Both the position numbers and the translations under genes were made by a program. Shown here piece after piece: positions 1 to 12,291 of a DNA stretch of 64,000 bases. The DNA is taken from NCBI GenBank assembly GCA_005281725.1, contig SSBO01000014.1, positions 1,897,292 through 1,961,291 of the forward strand, given 5' to 3'. This stretch comes from Wuchereria bancrofti (taxonomy: Eukaryota > Nematoda > Chromadorea > Rhabditida > Onchocercidae). Numbering within the stretch: the stretch's first letter is position 1; every line of letters starts with the position of its first letter. The notes beneath the pieces are model-generated. The model saw only the letters and a list, made by a program, of their open reading frames with translations. It ran no database searches and was not told where the DNA came from.

Positions 1-1952
1 AGTTATATTGAAGAAACTAATGTAAGTGATAAAAAGTATTCATTGACGATTTCTTAGATCGCAAAGATAACTGCGACAAAACATACCGGTATTATCAACC
101 GGTATTATCAGTATAGTTTATATAGTAATATCAATATAATTATTGATTTTTACTTATTTTTGAAGCAAACGAAGTGGAAGAAATTGTAATATTCCACAGC
201 TATTATTGTTATTTTTGATTTAAAAAAAAGCAAACAAATATTGCATTTTAGTAAGAGAATAAATTAAAAAAATTAAATGCGAATTTCTGAGCTATTTATT
301 AGCAATCATTTTGAATGGTACAAATGTGACATATTTGTCCTTCGAGAATACATTTGTTGAAAGAAAACTTTCTTGATTCCTTCTTTCCAGAAATTTTGCA
401 TAATTTTGTTTTTATTCTAAAATTAAATGAATAACAGTTTTTCCCTTTCCGTTAATCGTTAATTATGTGAAAACAAAAGTCTTCCCTTATAGTAAATAGT
501 ATTTATTAGAATCAGTAAAATTATCTGAGATAAAGCGGAAGGCTTCTTCCGCCTTTCTTCTCCTTATAATAATACATTTTCGGACTGAAATTAATTGCTT
601 TTATTGTTGATCACTTAATTGTTCGTCTTATTGTTGTAGGAAATTTCCAAAATGTCCTCAATAAGGCAACAAAGGAAGCCCACTTCAATAGATGATGGCC
701 GTTAACATTCAAAGTAATTGCTCCTTTGGTGATTGTACAAAATTTACATTTTCAATAATACCTCTCTTTTCCACTCTTTCTCTTTCTCTCTCTCTTCTAC
801 CTTTCAAGTTTCAAATTATAGTCTACATTATGCATTTTGTTTTACATTTTCGGACTGATTTTTTTCATTTGACAATTAAAGCTATCATTTCGTTCTTACG
901 CTTTTATCAGACACATTTAAACTGATAAGGATGTGATATTCATGCCATATTCATTGTTATCTTTTAATCAAATTAATATCGACGGAGAAACTTCCAAAGA
1001 TAATATTGTTCAAAAGATTTATTTTTTATTAATTTTGTTGTGATATTTGTAATCATTCTGGGTAATTAATCAGTTATTTGTCGTTGTCTGAATACTGTGA
1101 AGTTTTCAAAAAACTTTTTTTACTGAAATTTCGGGAATGTTCTTGATAAAGTACCTCAGAACTTGCAATCATATGATATTAGTTTTGAATTTTAGATGAG
1201 ATAAACATCATTTTCTCGTAACACTTTAATCTAAGACTACAAATATAATTCTTTTGCAATCTTGCAAAAGTTACATTTAATTAGCAAAGAAAGAAAAATT
1301 TGGAGGAACTATTTGAATTATTTGAAAAATCCGACAAAAAATTTGTTACTAATGTATTTCTGACGTATTAACAGGTAGACGTATAAAGTTTTGAAAGAGG
1401 AAAATTTCAACAAGTGGTAGGATGGTTGATAAATTTCACACTGAATTTATTGCACTAAAAATATAAGTGATTTAAATTACTATACATAAATAGCTTTCAT
1501 GTATTTAAAACTTCTCTCTTTTTTAACTATCAAAATTTAATTAAAATTTCATACGATGAAAAATGAAATTCTGCATTCGAAAAAATATAACAAAATTTTA
1601 AGGAAGAAGAAATCACAACATTAAATTTTGCAATGAATTTGTTTTTTTGGATCGCTTCTTTTTTGCATAAATATTTGATAAAATTTATTTTATCAAATAT
1701 TTTGAATGAAATGACGGATTTGCAGTATATAATTCAATTCCATCTATTAGTTCAGTGATAATAAATGTGATTAACTGTTGAGAAGAATGATCAATGATAT
1801 GGGTCAAATATATGATATTGCACTTTGATTCGTGTATTGTTGAACTAATAAAGCTTACACAGTTTACTATTTTTAATTAAATTACGATTTGCTTTTAACT
1901 TTATTAATTTGATGTTATTAATTTAAGCTTTATACATCTCATTTGATGGTGT
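1..1952. other. AT-rich DNA, no gene recognised
   Basis: I see no exon with a recognisable domain on either strand. Open frames are short and of low complexity. A perfect inverted repeat at 1669-1702 (16-bp arms, 2-nt spacer) is listed separately. It could be intergenic DNA or intron of a gene extending to the left of the window. Confidence 0.55.
1669..1702. repeat. Perfect 16-bp inverted repeat
   Basis: The arms at 1669-1684 and 1687-1702 are exact reverse complements, separated by TT. The sequence is AT-only apart from one G/C pair per arm, so it is most simply a cruciform-prone AT palindrome. No flanking target-site duplication or transposase was seen. Confidence 0.8.
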
Positions 1953-2123
1953 GTATATTATGCATTGCCGCCATATTGTCTACGTGTGACACGTGCATAA
2001 TATGTTAACGTATATTGTGCATTGCCGCCATATTGTCTACGTGTGACACGTGCATAATATGTTAACGTATATTGTGCATTGCCGCCATATTGTCTACGTG
2101 TGACACGTGCATAATATGTCAAC
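1953..2123. repeat. 57-bp tandem repeat, 3 copies, palindromic core
   Basis: The unit starts at 1961, 2018 and 2075 with exact 57-bp spacing; the third copy decays after about 2117. Each unit holds a near-perfect 33-bp palindrome (1972-2004 in copy 1). Its core is ACGTGT-G-ACACGT and its outer arms are CATATT and AATATG, with a single C/C mismatch and wobble-type pairs between. The core presents one CACGTG E-box and one TACGTG motif per copy. It is GC-richer than the surrounding DNA. Confidence 0.9.
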
Positions 2124-2349
2124 TTAAGCAGTCATTAATAATTGAGCAATTTCATACATAAGTATAATACTGTCAACGTAGAGTTCATTAAATTATGTAA
2201 AGATAACGGTGTAATTATTACTCCCAAAACAATTTATTATTAATAATTAGCATAAAGGCAAATTTTTTTTTCGTAGAACGATTTCTTATTTTATATTTTT
2301 GCTTAATTAAAAGTAAGAAAGAAAGGAAAAAAGAGGTAAACTAACAAAT

Positions 2350-2960
2350 TATCATCGGTACGGACATATTCCGTAAGCATCCATATGCCAAGTAGACGTG
2401 ACACCATTATCATCATTTTATCATTGTAACATTCAACTTGTCCGAAATCCGTCATCATTTCAGGATAAGTAAGGCTTTTAGCACACTTTAAGAATGGCTG
2501 TGCTTAAGGCTTGGCTAGACATTTGCTATGTAACAATGGGCCAAACAAGCATGAAAGCATTTAGGGAGACATTTAACTCTCTAAAATTGGCCTAAGGCGT
2601 GGCTTTCCTTACTTTACTAGTACAGTGGTAGTAATTAGTAGTATGATAAAAGGATATTAGCATGAAGGATGGAAATACCACCACTGCTGCCAAGCATTCT
2701 TCCCCGCCTCTTCTGGGCAGTAGTGGCGGAAAGTGGACGGCGCTTCTTGCCTTCCTTCTATCGAATTTCAACCCGTCACATTCCTCTTCATTTCATGCCG
2801 AGCCAAACCACTATTTATAATGGCCCATATTGCATGGTGGGATGATATTTTAGTGGAAGAGAAGAGATTCGGGAAATTGCAAATCCGAATGATTGATGCC
2901 ATTAATCTCGGGTAATTCTGTCTACCCGAGATTAATGCCTGGATTACGATAGCATACAAA
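2350..2960. other. GC-richer island without a recognised gene
   Basis: This stretch has clearly more G and C than its flanks. It has a TATA-like CTATTTATAATGG near 2808-2820 and ends in a strong hairpin. Open frames of about 60 codons on both strands (2733-2915 plus, 2768-2959 minus) overlap each other and match nothing I know. It could be a promoter or enhancer, a non-coding RNA, or decayed coding sequence. Confidence 0.4.
2900..2937. repeat. Perfect 15-bp stem, 8-nt loop hairpin
   Basis: The arm at 2900-2914 is the exact reverse complement of 2923-2937, around the loop ATTCTGTC. The stem contains CTCGGGTA, so it is much more GC-rich than the AT palindromes elsewhere in the window. Beyond the stem the pairing stops at once, which is shorter than a typical microRNA precursor. 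Confidence 0.85.
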
Positions 2961-4212
2961 CGAATAGTTAAAGTAGCATTATAGTAAGAGTATCATAAAG
3001 CATAAAGTATGTTATAAACGGTAATTTATTATTGCTCATTGCTATTTGTCAATAGAATGTACGAATGGATGGAAAATGAATTGAAATTTTTGAAGAATGC
3101 AAATAAAACTAAAATATTGTTAAAAGAAGAAAGGTAGAAAGGAACGTAGTCTTTATATAATAGCATAAACAATTTCAAGAAAAAAAAATGGCAATATATT
3201 TCATTTCAAAATTTGTGTTTTATTCAAAAATGTTAATTACTGCTTTGTTTACTTCCTTTTATTTGGTATACTATAAGAAATGACATTTTACAGCAGATTG
3301 GAGTGAAACTGAATTTTATTATAAATTCATTTTGAAAAGGAATTTAAATCTAAAACAAATTTATTTACTTTGCCAAAAAAGTTCAATGACGAACTGTTAA
3401 TTAAAAACGAAACAAATCAAAAATTTTTAATTGATTGAGCATCGAATTAAATAAATAACTTGAAATTCGCTACAGCAAAGTTCCATTGTCTATTCTATTC
3501 AACTGAATTAAAATTTTTGCAGAAGGAAATTAAAATTCCTTAAACAGAAAAAATTATATTCATCCATAAAATTGATTATTTCAGTCGTTGTATATTTGCA
3601 TGCACGCGTGCAAATATGCATGCAAATGAGTGCACAATGATTCCTATTATTATACTAAACCAAATATTTATACTTCAAGAATAATTTAATAATCACTTGT
3701 CATCATGAAATTTCTCTTTTTTTCTCTGTAAATCCTATATTACGGTAGTATTTCTTTCAGATATTCAGCATACTAAGCAATATCAAATTTTGAATGCTTT
3801 TCTTCCCAAATGAAATTACTTAATTAGTGAAAATTGTAATGAGAGATTTTTATTTAAAAGAATCCGTTTTATTCTAATCGCCGAGATTTTCAGTTTGGCC
3901 TGATGGAGTTGACCGATGGGTAAGTATAAGTAGAAGTAAACCTGCGATTTAATCTGTTAATTAGTAGAAAATTCCATCCTCAGATAATCAAAAAGTATGT
4001 GATCCTTCGGAAATTTAATACTTTGTCTCACTTATCCGATTTTTTTGTCAATAAAACTGAAAAGAACTTCTCAAGTTCTGAGCTAAAACTTATATTTCCA
4101 AATCAAAAAAAAAATTGCTGCGTATCTGATCAACAAAATGTAAATTCATTTTTAAATTAAAAAAAAAATTGAGCTGTAGAAATCTTCTTGAAAGATAGTT
4201 GTAAAAGCATGT
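2961..4212. other. AT-rich DNA, no gene recognised
   Basis: No supported gene. A TGCA-rich palindromic patch with a GCACGCGTGC core lies near 3597-3635. Around 3887-3920 a TTTTCAG acceptor-like site, an ATG and a GGGTAAGT donor-like site stand close together. That could be a very short first exon, but no continuation in frame was found. Confidence 0.4.
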
Positions 4213-4510
4213 GTGGCTCACATATGTCAAATTTCCAAGTATTTGAAAAGTAAAACAATTCGTCAAAAATCGAAAACAAAGACAATTTCAAGCAAGTTGA
4301 CTGGTATAAGTAAATCTCCCGAGGGAAATGAAGTGTCGGAGGAAACAGAATTCGAAAATTTCATAAAATATATATATAAGAAAAGAATCGATAAAACAAA
4401 TATTAGAAATTTAATGTTTACGTATTTATATAAATAGGTTAAACTTATAAATGAAGAATATAAAAAATTGCCAAAAAATGAAGAAAAAGGAAAATTAGAT
4501 GAAGTGTGGT
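4213..4510 (+). pseudogene. Doubtful lysine-rich ORF, possibly degraded coding sequence
   Basis: One frame stays open from about 4213 to a TAG at 4435-4437 and then, in the same frame, to a second TAG near 4508-4510. The composition is rich in Lys, Glu, Ile and Asn. The stretch after the first stop reads INEEYKKLPKNEEKGKLDEV, which faintly resembles the last helix of an HMG box (hydrophobic, then K-L, then EEK, then L-DE). There is no ATG at the start and no clear splice border. Either it is a decayed HMG-like gene or an AT-biased chance frame. I lean only slightly to the first. Confidence 0.2.
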
Positions 4511-7500
4511 AGTAGTAAAATAACGGAAGTAAAAAGAAAAAATTTGAAAGATTTTTTTTGATTTTCCTTTTGCCACGAACACTTATGAAATTTGAAATGT
4601 TGAAGGAAAAACTAACAATCTGCTACTTTAGGCATTTAAATTATCTCTGAAATTGTTAGAAGAACCATTCTTTAATTTAGCATTTCACGAGCGAACTTTC
4701 ATGTATGTTTGTTTATACTTCAAGAATGTTTCTCACTTTTTCCTCATTTTTGTTGTTAATTGTTGAATTATTTTAAAAAAGTGGTAAACAATTGTAAAAT
4801 GAAGCATCCGAATGACGTAGTAATACGTAAAGTGTGCGTCAATAGTTGCTAAAATAGGATCTTGTAATTTTCTTCTTCATACTTAAAATTTGACAAATCT
4901 TTTAAGTACTACAAAATTTCCATTTCTTGTTTTAAGGAATTTTAATTTCTACTGTTTTTTTTTGCAATGATTGTCTCAAAAAAAGATTTTCATTGCAGAA
5001 AATTTTAATATTTTTGAAGGAACAAAGGCATAAATTGCAGCAAATCGATAGGAAGCTTAACTATCAAAGAATTAGAAAAGGATTATGGCAAAGTAAGGAA
5101 AGTATTTGCTCCGTGGTAGCTATGACTACTTGAATATATATTCTTACATACCTTATAAAACTTTGAAATCTATTGGAAATTTAAGTCGCACAACTCTTTC
5201 TTCATGTATTGCTCCCCTGAGTGCTTATTTCTTAAAATTTTAATATTTAATCTTACATTTTTGAAATACAACCATTAATTAAACTAAAACTTTTTTTGAT
5301 TAATGTTCACAACGAATTCTGTGAAACACTATTTGCCAGTTTGATTTGTCTTTCGTCTAAAATAAGTGCTTGCAAGTACCGCCAAATTCCGCGTTTGACA
5401 ATTAGAAGCAAATTAAGAAATTAGTTCATGCTTTAATTTCTCTGATATTAAACGAATTGATAAATATTTTGCTGGAAAATGTAATGGAAAAAAGTAACGA
5501 TGGACTTAAATATGAGATTCACTAAAATAATCTAAAAAACAGTTAGAAGAGGAGATGGATGATATCAGGGCTAGGCCTTAAATCAACGAATAAATGTCAT
5601 ATCAGTTGCGAGTTAAGGAAGTTAGGCCTTAATCAGGTATGAATGGATGTTATGAATTAGTGATTCAACGTTCGTTCTCTGAGGATTGATGCTAATAAGA
5701 CGAAAAATCTTAATAATTTTGAAATATAAAAACAACAGGCACTTTAGTGAGATTGCGATAAGATTTATCATACATTAAATGAACAGTAAGTGAATTTATT
5801 GAAGACGAAATTTCCTCCATTTATAATTTTTTAAAATTTTTATCAATGATTAAAAAACAAGAAGGCTTATTCAGCACATTTAAAAAGTTAAAGAATGTAT
5901 CAAATAACTTACCGAAAACGATTGAATGAAATATCGGAAGGTCCAAAAACTGCTGAAATTGAAATTTTATCATTGTTGAACTGTTGGAAGAGTAACAATA
6001 ACAAAAAGAACAACAAATATTGATTTGGCGTTGATGTCACATAGACGATTCTACTACCAATTGCTATCAACAAACAAAAATCATTCCTAATTAATTGTTG
6101 TACTTCTGCTAATGCTAAAAGAAAATTGCTACCAATTTCTAATAATTCAGAAATTAATAATAGAATGTTAATTTAATTCAAATATTTTACGTAAAAGAAA
6201 AAAATAAGAATTTTATAATTTTATCTTCAAAGTTCAAAGTTCATTGCAAATGGTTGGTGTGAGAGTTTTTCTGAAACAAACCTTTGATAGAGTAATTATT
6301 GCTTATATAGTTTACTTCACTATTTCCATTTCTTTTTTTTTCATTGTTTTATTTTATTGCATAAATGGCTGGAAAATATTAAAAAAAATATTTTGAAATG
6401 ATTTATTTTTATTGAAATGTTTTCAATCAGCGGATGAAAGCATTCACGACTTTTCGTCCTAATTTGTCAAAACAGTTATTCCGGTTTTTACAAACAGAAA
6501 TTCTATTTAGTTCAGGAAAGAGAAAAACTCAGCGATTATTACTATTACCACTATTATTATTACTGCTATCATCATTATTGCTATTATCGTTATTTATTAC
6601 TATTACTATCATTATTATCATTATTAAAAAATAGTAATGATTCCTACTAAAGAAACTTTCAATTTTACAGCACCTCATAAGAGTTATTTTAACAGATTTG
6701 CAAGTATAATCGATCCGTTTAATTAAAGTAATAAATATCTGATCAAATTATAGCTTTGTTTAAAGTTATCAATTCTTTCTTATCAGTGTTTAATACAATA
6801 ATGTTTGTACGGAGAGAATACTAGCAATACCGATGCTTAAGGTTCATCGAGAACTCTCAGAATTATTCCTATTACAGCATCCGTTCTGGTTCTTACAATT
6901 AGATCCCTAAAAAAGGAACCGGTTAAATCAGAAGTTGCAATCTTCCGAGTCTCGCAAAAAACTTAGAAAAGGAAAAAAATTAAAGCATAAACCTAAAACC
7001 AGAAAATTTTTTTCTTTTGTCCCAGAAAATTTTTCTTTCATAGTTGCCTAACATTTTTTAAAATTTATTCCAGTTACTATTTTGAAATTTTAACAAAATC
7101 TCCAATTTTTGAATTTAGATAAATTGTTGCGAGATATACCAACATATATTTTCCATAATTCATGAGAAAAATATTAGCAAGCATTCTTGAAACAATTTTC
7201 CGAAGTAAATTTGGAGAAAGCGGAATGGGAATAAAAGAACTTTTGATTTCCAAATAATCCTTTTTTCTCTTCAAAAGGATTTTTTTTTTCTTAAATAAAT
7301 TATTCTTGTCAGTTTGCTTTGTTCAAATTTATTCATCCAAACGAAGAAAATTTCGTTCAAAAAAGCGAAGCCTTTCTTTTTTCTATAATTTCATGGCCAT
7401 TAGTAGCAGTCATTCCTCCTTCGTTCTTTCTTCTTTAGCCCAAAGTTAATTCGGTTCTCTCGAAAAAGACAAACGGAACAATTCCTGGGTGACTTTATCA

Positions 7501-9121
7501 TTTCCGGTACTGATATCATATCACAAAAAGTGCAATACACTGACTTGTTGCAAAATATTTTGAGATTTTAATTTTATTTTTCAATTGTTTAATAGTTTAA
7601 TTAAAGGAAGCATAAAATCTTTAATTTCCTATCAAATAATTACATCTTTCATCTTTTATTAGCCGAAAAAAAAAAGAATTATTTCTATTTAATTGCTATA
7701 ATCGTCGTAGCATAATTTCATTTTTATAATCTAAAAGCCAAAGAGAAATATAAGAAACGTTGAATTTTAACGTTTCTTTCAATGCAAAGAATAGAGATGA
7801 AAACGAAATATGAAAAAAAAAAATTTATGCAAATTTCATTTTCTTCCTAATACTTATCTAAGCACTCTTGGATAAATGATCTCTTTGTTAGTTTGGGTAT
7901 GTCGAAGTACTCGAATAAATTTTTGAAATTGTCCGGCAATGAACAATTTTTTTTTTTTTTTTTCAAAATTATACCACTCTGTGATCTGTCTTATGACTTA
8001 ATTTAATTAAATCTAATTTTACGACCATTATGAGTGAGTCATTAGCATATTTAACGAGCATTAAAGTTTTTTAAGTCTTATCTCGGATTTCAGTACATTG
8101 TACAGGTCGTGGAAAAGGCCAAGAAGTGTCGAAGTAATGTTTTTGGAAACTATCGATAATAACTCAAATGCGCTGGTTTATAGATAAACAAACAAATACT
8201 TTTTTTTATGCTCCAGTAATATCTATGTTCGTGAAAAGAAAAAATGATTTTTTTGTATTTTATTAAAATTGAATTTTAATTATTTATTTTTTATAGTTTT
8301 ACAGTACTAAGCAGTATTGTAGTAAGCTGTCGTCTAGGTAAACTCAACATCAAAAATTTATATTTTCAGCAAATTTTTGTTATTTCTTTTTTTTATGTAC
8401 TTGATTTGAAATTGTTAATATTATGATTACGGATATTTGAAAAATTATTGAAATTCATATTGCTAGAATCATTTGCATATTGTATATAAACTGAGATATG
8501 AACAATATGATTTTGACTTAACATAATTAATTAATAAGGTAATGGATTGTAAATTTATTATTCATATCAAATGATTTAATTATGTTACAATCCTTTCATT
8601 TTGATACCTAAATAGTAATAAATCTTTGCTTGAAACTTTTGCGAAAACTAATTTTACAGTGAAGCAATTACTGATAAACAATCCATATTGTTACTATTAC
8701 TACTGTTATTGCCATTATTATTGTCATTAATATTATTACATAAAGTCAATCTTTGCGTTTCTTTTCTAATAATAACTTTGCTTATTGAAAATTTTATTTG
8801 TTAAAAATAGGCGATGTGAAAAGAAAAAGCATTCAATATATTTAGTAAATGCAAATTATGGCACACAATCTCAAAAAATATGATTTTATCAAATTGTGCC
8901 AATTAGCTAATTAGAAGTGTTAACTAATTAACAGTCTAATTAAAAGTGTCACATAGCTTATTAGTATCTTAAAAAGCTGCATTAGACACTAAATTAGCTT
9001 AAAGGTTAATTTTTTAAATAAATATTTCAACCCTAAACAACAAGCAAATGGCTGCATTAATACAGCAGATACTAAGATTCTTTTTAAAATATTCATTAAA
9101 TTCATTAAATTTCAAAAAAGA
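4511..9121. other. AT-rich DNA, low-complexity tracts, no gene recognised
   Basis: No exon could be supported on either strand. The stretch contains an imperfect ATT/ACT triplet tract at about 6532-6632, a shorter similar tract near 8690-8745, and long A or T homopolymers. The right end is the 3' flank of the ADAMTS-like gene, which stops at 9122. Confidence 0.55.
6532..6632. repeat. Imperfect ATT/ACT triplet tract
   Basis: About 100 bases consist almost only of ATT, ACT, ATC and GCT triplets (for example ATTATTATTATTACTGCT), so any open frame across it is leucine/isoleucine-rich by composition and not evidence of a gene. Confidence 0.75.
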
Positions 9122-12100
9122 CTAACAATCGTAGAATTCAGTTGGACAGGTGATACCAGTATAGCACGGCTGGTTATCATCCGGTCGATCAGTATCCTTG
9201 CATGCGTAATCATCAATCCGTTCACCTTCTTGCTGACATTCAATCTGACACGATGTAAGCTAGTTTTTGCATTTCTGTTAACTTCTTAGGTTAATTATTC
9301 AATGATTAATTAATTAATTAATTAATTATTAAATTCATCTTTAATTCCTACTTCCTAAAGTGGCACATATCTTGTTTTCAGTCTATTTTATTCCGTTAGT
9401 TTCATCTTCAAATTATGCATTCATAAATGGTAAATATTATCTTTTAATTTGATTATTCAGAATTTATCACCTGTCTTGTGCGGTAACCTTTACCACACGT
9501 AACGGAACAAGAAGTCCAATCTCCCTTTTCCCATTTTGGGCAACTTTTCGGATTGCATTTTCTGCTTATTGCCTGAAAGAACAAAGCAAAAGAATTCTAA
9601 AACAAGAAACTGAACATTCTAAATGATTTAAACTTTTTCTTGTAACCAAACGAATTCAGATAGAAATTACAACTTATGTCCAATTAAGAATTCCGGTTTA
9701 GTTATTTTAATCTAAAGTTCACTTTTCAATACGTTATGGTTTGAGAAAGGACAAAAAGCGTGTCCACAACGTGTTAAAGCGTAAAATTAAGTTATCATCT
9801 GTATTATTTCAAAGTGTTGTGACAAGTCATATTATTACATATCATTGCCGTATTTGTCACATTATCAAAAGTTCAATTCTGGAATAATCAAAACGACCGG
9901 AAATTTTGTTTATCATAAAGATAATAAAGAAAGCAGTTGCAAAACATTCTAATATTAATAATTTATTTGAAATTTTACATTATTCTACTCATAACTACCG
10001 TTTTAATTAAGATATCGGTGATTTTGACGTTTTTAAATTAATTATAAATGGTAGATGATGCTTTCACATCCTTTCAACTTTTCTGCATCATACCGGTCGA
10101 TGGGTTTGCCAGCAGTAATGATCATCTACTTTCCGGTTTTCTACAACGATTCCGCTTGTATCGTTGGAACTTTCGACGCAGTACACCTTTCTTGTCTGAT
10201 ATCCGCCATCACAAGATGCTGTGCATTCGGACCATTTTCCGGTCATCCATCTAAGACAGAAAATTTTCCGAATAATTTTACTCTTAAACATTTGAAAACT
10301 AAAGCAAAAAAAGGTTACAAAACAAACATATGAAAAGTAATATGTACTTTTCTAGCAAGAATCAATGCTTAAATTGCTTATAATTTGCAATTTAAAATTA
10401 AAATTGCAAAATGCAAATCAACAAAAATTGAAATTTTTTTGCTGCGAAGATAATAAGCAAAAATGAATTCATTGACTTAATTAGTACATATTACTTGATG
10501 AAGAAGTCTTGCATTTGTTGCATTTAGTGCATAACTTATTGCATTTTCGAAGGAAGTAATACAGGTTAATACGAAAGGTATGCAATGCTTAAATATAGGT
10601 TATTGATTGAATTTTTGCATTCTTTGGTGTTTTAGAAAATCCCATATTAATTGTTATAAAGGTGGTAATGGTGACATGAAGAGACAAAAGAGTATGAAAT
10701 TAATTTGAATTTTTTCTCTCAGCAGAATTTAACCTAATTTTAATTTATTTGCCTCTTGCAATTCGATTTATTTGAAACAAATTTTATGAATTTCTCAACT
10801 AAACCTAAATATAAGATTTGGCGTTATCACAAAATTGAATTTAGTGGCATCCTTTTTTCATTATTTAATTCATTTATTGGTCTAAATCCTTCATATATTA
10901 TCAATTGATCATATCATAAACAGATATTTTTTCATTAAATAAATGCTTTTCTTTTAGATTATTACTTCCTTCGAAGATATTTGAGTACAAAAAGTAAAAT
11001 TTGAAGCAATTTCAGAAAAGCGAAACGTCTTTTCACGTTTTTTCTTTTTTCACAACTTTTCCCACAACAAAAAGTGCGTTTCTCATTTGCTTCTTTCTCT
11101 TTTCGTATCTTTTTTTGTGGCAAAATATCGAGAAAAAAAAAGCATGCAAAAACAGAAGAAATAATTTTAAATTGTTTTATTATGAGTATTATTAATTCAG
11201 TATAACTTTATAAAGTGAAAATTCACATGGAATATTACGTGAAAATGATGTTTTACGTGAGAATTCAACGTAAGCTATTAATGGTGCGAGCTGTACTGTT
11301 CCCTACTGCTACTATTATATGGTGAAATAAGTAGAAGTATTACTTTTTAGAAATATTCCACCTGTATTATTTGCATTCGATACTAATTACCGCTCTAATT
11401 ATCTTCGACATTAATTTGCTTCTTTTGACATTAATTACTTTAATTTGAGTTTAGAAATTTTTGTACAGAAACAATGTGAAATAAATTAAAAAGCAAAAGC
11501 AATAAAGCAAAGACAAAATCATGCTGTTAGCATAACTATTACTATAAGCATGCAAATTCACGAAAACGAAAGAAATTGGCGACAATAATAATACAAAAGC
11601 ATCCTGCAGGTTTAATTAAAGGTTAATTAGTGAGGAATAAAATTCAGAAAAGAGAAAATAAACAAGAAATTTTAGTAAAGGAAATTTTGGAGTCACATTA
11701 TGTATACAAAACCATAAAATTAAAATATTCCTTTTTGTCTTGTTTTTTGTTGTTGGAAAGAGATAAAAATTAATTTCTTGAAATGGAAGTTATTTTGCTT
11801 AAACTTAGGTAAATCACCGCATTGCCAGCATACCGGCACACACTGTAATTTGGAAAATTGTTATACCCTTCTTTTTTTTTCTCTCTCTCTCCGACATACA
11901 AATTCATGCAGAAATTTTGATTGGAATAACCTGCAGCTGAAAATATCATGTATTAACCATAATAAAACTGTGACAAATATTCCCATGCGACATTTGCGCC
12001 GCTGCAAAAGGCTTCCCCTTTGTTCGTCACATAAAGGGAATCTACTTGCTGTTTTTCATGATTTATCAATAAAAGATTATATACATTTTTATATTACGGC

Positions 12101-12245
12101 TATTAATTTGGCCATAATGACAAATTTCGCTATGGCGCAATTGTCGCATGGTGATAGAAATAAGTTGCTACACACTTCGCAAAAGCAAAAAGGAAATTGG
12201 TCTGCGTATCTCTAGGAATCTGTATATAATCGTATATATATATGT

Positions 12246-12291
<46 letters not shown>

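Noticed and set aside
2900..2937. Hairpin as a microRNA precursor
   Set aside because: The stem is only 15 bp and pairing ends abruptly, shorter than normal pre-miRNA; kept only as an unexplained hairpin.
10048..10333. Plus-strand frames of 68 and 92 codons
   Set aside because: They are antisense to a TSP1 exon (10250-10094) with clear WSECTASCDGG signature.
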